A stretch of 64,000 nucleotides of DNA, from NCBI RefSeq assembly GCF_011386835.1, contig NC_088791.1:124100943-124164942 (forward strand), given 5' to 3'. Source of the DNA: Chrysemys picta bellii (taxonomy: Eukaryota; Chordata; Testudines; Emydidae). The notes below the pieces were generated by a model. That model was given only the letters and a program-made list of their open reading frames with translations, made no database searches and was not told the origin of the DNA. The translations under genes and the position numbers were made by a program. Below, piece by piece: positions 61,431 to 64,000 of the stretch. The stretch's first letter is position 1; each line of letters opens with the position of its first letter.

Positions 61431-62160
61431 GGAGTAACCACAAAAAAAATCCCCTTTCCCTTATTGTGGAGCAGGAGTGCACGTGCTGCAGAGAGGGGGC
61501 TTGAGGGACAGGGGAATCTATTTATTTGTTTTCACCTTGAAGCAGAACCACTTTCTCCCAAACCACAGCCAACTTGGGAGGTATCATCACTTGGCAAACA
61601 ACTTATATTGAGCGCACTTACTGGAAATGTTTCCACTTGGTGACTGGGTCATATATTGTTTGTGGGTCCAATCCTGCAACCCTTGATCTCAAGAGTAAGG
61701 ACTAAGCATACGAGTTAGGCCCTGTATTGATGCTATAAACACACTGTTCAATCTGCAGGCGGCTCCACTGGGACATTAAAAAAAAAAAAATCTCACACTT
61801 GGAACAATCTGGTATGTGCCAAAAGCAAGACATTTAGAAGCGTTTTTATGAGGCTCAGGATAAAATCTCTCTCAGAAAGAGAGCATCCAAATAAGGAGTG
61901 AGCTATAATTCGAGGCAGGCAAATCCCCTTAATCTTTCCTTTCATTAGGTGGCAGAATTTTGACAAGGGACTCCCAAGAGCCACTCCAGCCCACTGCTGA
62001 GTCTGACTAGTGCATTTGGCACTTTCACAGCTGAGCCATCATAACCGTGTGCAGTCATTTCAGTGAAATATGCATATAATTAAACAAACCAGGCCAGCCC
62101 CTTGGCTGGTGTAAATCAGCCTAACTCTGGTCACTATGTTTTACACCATCTGGGTGCACC

Positions 62161-62601
62161 GACGGCTAGATTAACGCACAGGCAAGCTAGGCAAGTGCGT
62201 AGGGCCCAGGTTCATGGGGTGGGGGTGGGGAGGTGTCACGATTGGAGGGCTGGCCAATCCAAACCTGAGCGGTGCTGCGACCCTGTGCACCAGGTTGCAA
62301 TGCCACTTGCTCAAATTTGGCACATTTCTCTCGCCGTCATACCAGAGGGAGTCTGGCGCTAAACCTGAGTGATGATGCAACCTTGCGTCTTAAGCAGATT
62401 CTGTCCATGTACCTACTTAAAAGTGATGGGGCCATGGCCCAGGTGGGCCCCTCCTCCTGCCCCCCAGCTCCAAGGCCTATGCAACAAAATAATTTTTTCT
62501 AGGCAGGACAGTGTGTCAGGGCAGTTTGTTATTCATATTAGAAGCTGGGGCCCAGAAGTTTATGTTTGCCTAGGGCTCAGTAATGGGTTAATCTGGCCCT
62601 G
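62161..62601. mobile_element. Diverged hAT-type MITE
   Basis: Left end GACGGCTAGATTAACGCACA and right end GGGTTAATCTGGCCCTG are imperfect inverted repeats. Flanking 8-mers GGTGCACC and GATGTACC agree at 6 of 8 positions. Confidence 0.6.
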
Positions 62602-63858
62602 GATGTACCAGTCAGCACATTGTACAATCCACTCTATTCAAGCTGTAACACAAAATAATCACTGTGAGCTTCTTTTACTTTAATATCAGTATAACTCTGT
62701 TGATTTCAATGGACTTATGCCTGATTTAATTGAGAAGCAGACTCAAGCCAAGTATATTTTCTTCAACAGCTGAAGACCTGAAATGTGCAGCATTTCCTCT
62801 TGAGAATAGCAAACAAACACACAGGCGAGGGTAAAAGTCAGACAGAGGGCGTGTAGGTGTTCCAGCTGCTAAGCCCAGTTTCCTAAACCTCTATGGAATC
62901 CACACCTACTGCGGTGTTCCCTTCCCTCTCAGGGGAACAGACTGAGCCTTGAAGGCATTCTTACACTCCTCTCCACAGGATGAAGTTCAAACCTGACCAC
63001 TAGGATCACGGCTCAAACGGGGGTTTGTGTGGGCGCAGGTAAAAATCTATTTCAAATATTTAAAAAAAAACAACAAATAGTATGATTTTCCTCCGGTACC
63101 CCCGTGTTGCCCTCCTGTCTGGCCTCAAGGGACTATGCCAGAGTAATGTTGCTTACCACATTTCCAGCTAAGAATGAAAGAGGAAAGCTGAGTAAAATTA
63201 TTATTAGTTTACATTTGCTTCTGCTTGTTTTTAAGTTAGGAAAAAGCGTCAACATTTTTAACCAGAAACTGGTTCAAATGGTAACTTGGCAGAGATAAAT
63301 TTGCCTGCGCACCTTCTGATGGAATGGCTAACTTGCTTTTTCACTCTGCGAGTCATCTGGCCCTTGCCTACAGTCGAAAAATTTACCATGCTAAAAACTA
63401 TTTTAACCTCCTAGAGCACTTTGTCTCCACACACAAGTGTGCTCCAGACCATTCAAAATCTTGCGTCTGAAAGCTCAGATCAGCGCTTAGGCACTGAAAT
63501 GCCTATTTTATATTAAAAAAGGTGAATAGATGGACACAGCCTTATTGGGGATTTAGGTGTCCTATTAATGTGTCCTATCAATGTGCCATTAATCCATAAT
63601 GCTTTTGGATCCCACACAATTATTGTGCTTGGAAAGGGTACTAGTTTTCTTTATCCTGGAATAAGAGGAAGGGTTGTATTGGCAATTCTGCAATGGCATC
63701 CCTATGTGAAACATTTCTCTGTCAACATACTGAACCCAAATCCAGCACATATAGTTCTAATCACGTCAAACGCCCTGAAACTAAAACCACTGAGGTTAGA
63801 ATTGAGCAATCAGGAAAGCTCAGCATCTGATTTAGCTGAATTATTTCAGGCTTGGGAG

Positions 63859-63930
63859 CGTGGCTCTGTGGTGCAATGGGTTAACATAGAAAGTTTGAAG
63901 GCCTAGGTTCAAATCTTACTTAAGAACAAA
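63859..63930 (+). repeat. tRNA-like SINE head
   Basis: GCGTGGCTCTGTGGTGCAAT resembles an A box and CCTAGGTTCAAATCTTAC a B box, 41 bp apart. No intact acceptor stem or anticodon arm was found, so this is a SINE remnant rather than a tRNA gene. Confidence 0.5.
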
Positions 63931-64000
63931 AGTGAATATGGATTTGACTGGGCAGGAGGCGGGATGGGAAAATTAATTCTAGTCCTTAGTAGTTGTGATA

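Larger units (their letters stand above)
43322..64000 (-). other. SCUBE1 intron 5' of the first visible EGF exon (at least 20.7 kb)
   Basis: No EGF-type or signal-peptide exon was recognised on the minus strand, so this is probably one long intron. Repeats in it: MIR 45808-46000, chelonian repeat 46935-47022, MITE 47031-47523, CR1 48150-48700, LTR-like 50284-50700, L2-like 50770-50885 and 57316-57410, MITEs near 51215, 52150, 57700, 59288 and 62161, CR1 ends 54743 and 61228, hAT 60732-61050, and a tRNA-like SINE end 63859-63930. Other parts, including 43330-45800 and 54870-57300, are AT-rich with nothing recognised. Confidence 0.6.

Noticed and set aside
63859..63930. tRNA gene
   Set aside because: A-box and B-box-like text is present but no cloverleaf with an anticodon arm and acceptor stem can be drawn.

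Overview
The window is vertebrate nuclear DNA, most likely from a hidden-necked (cryptodiran) turtle. It carries a tRNA-derived SINE whose 3' tail is shared with CR1, many CR1 LINE fragments ending in short TTCTTATG-like tails, MIR-type SINEs, and numerous hAT-type and fold-back non-autonomous DNA transposons. Coding is split into short exons with AG/GT borders, so nearly all longer open frames in the window are meaningless or transposon-derived.

The only host gene I can support is SCUBE1 (signal peptide, CUB and EGF-like domain containing 1), on the minus strand. Eleven internal coding exons lie between 43321 (5' side) and 2713 (3' side). Together they give 1602 nt, or 534 codons. They encode in order: two calcium-binding EGF-like domains, the Cys-poor basic spacer region (six exons), three Cys-rich GCC2/GCC3-type repeats, and the first part of the CUB domain. 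From memory of human SCUBE1 (about 988 residues), this is roughly residues 330-860. The signal peptide and earlier EGF repeats must lie to the right of the window; the rest of the CUB domain and the C-terminus lie to the left. Every junction is phase 1 and every exon length is a multiple of three. Ten of the eleven exons have GT donors in the window. The exon at 19054-19215 uses a GC donor, and a 460-bp hAT-type element with a perfect 8-bp target duplication sits 33 bp beyond it.

The rest is intron. From left to right: 1-2712 holds an LTR-like or unclassified repeat and a MITE. 2911-8213 holds fold-back and CR1 fragments and a 423-bp hAT element. 9459-19053 is the richest intron, with a CR1 fragment, an LTR-like block, a decayed hAT transposase with a TTF-type zinc finger, a 2.4-kb CR1 with reverse transcriptase motifs, and GC-rich MITEs. 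20533-23456 holds a nested pair of hAT-type elements. 36051-43204 holds a cryptodiran SINE, a 92-bp-arm palindrome inserted in a MIR, and a hAT inserted inside a fold-back element. 43322-64000 has no exon that I can recognise and a dozen or more repeats.

I found no RNA gene, CRISPR, promoter or polyadenylation site for the host gene, and no sign of a new biological system. The points most worth a second look are the GC donor beside the transposon insertion, the palindrome, the nested transposons, the family of hAT elements that share ends but not interiors, and the transposase relic.
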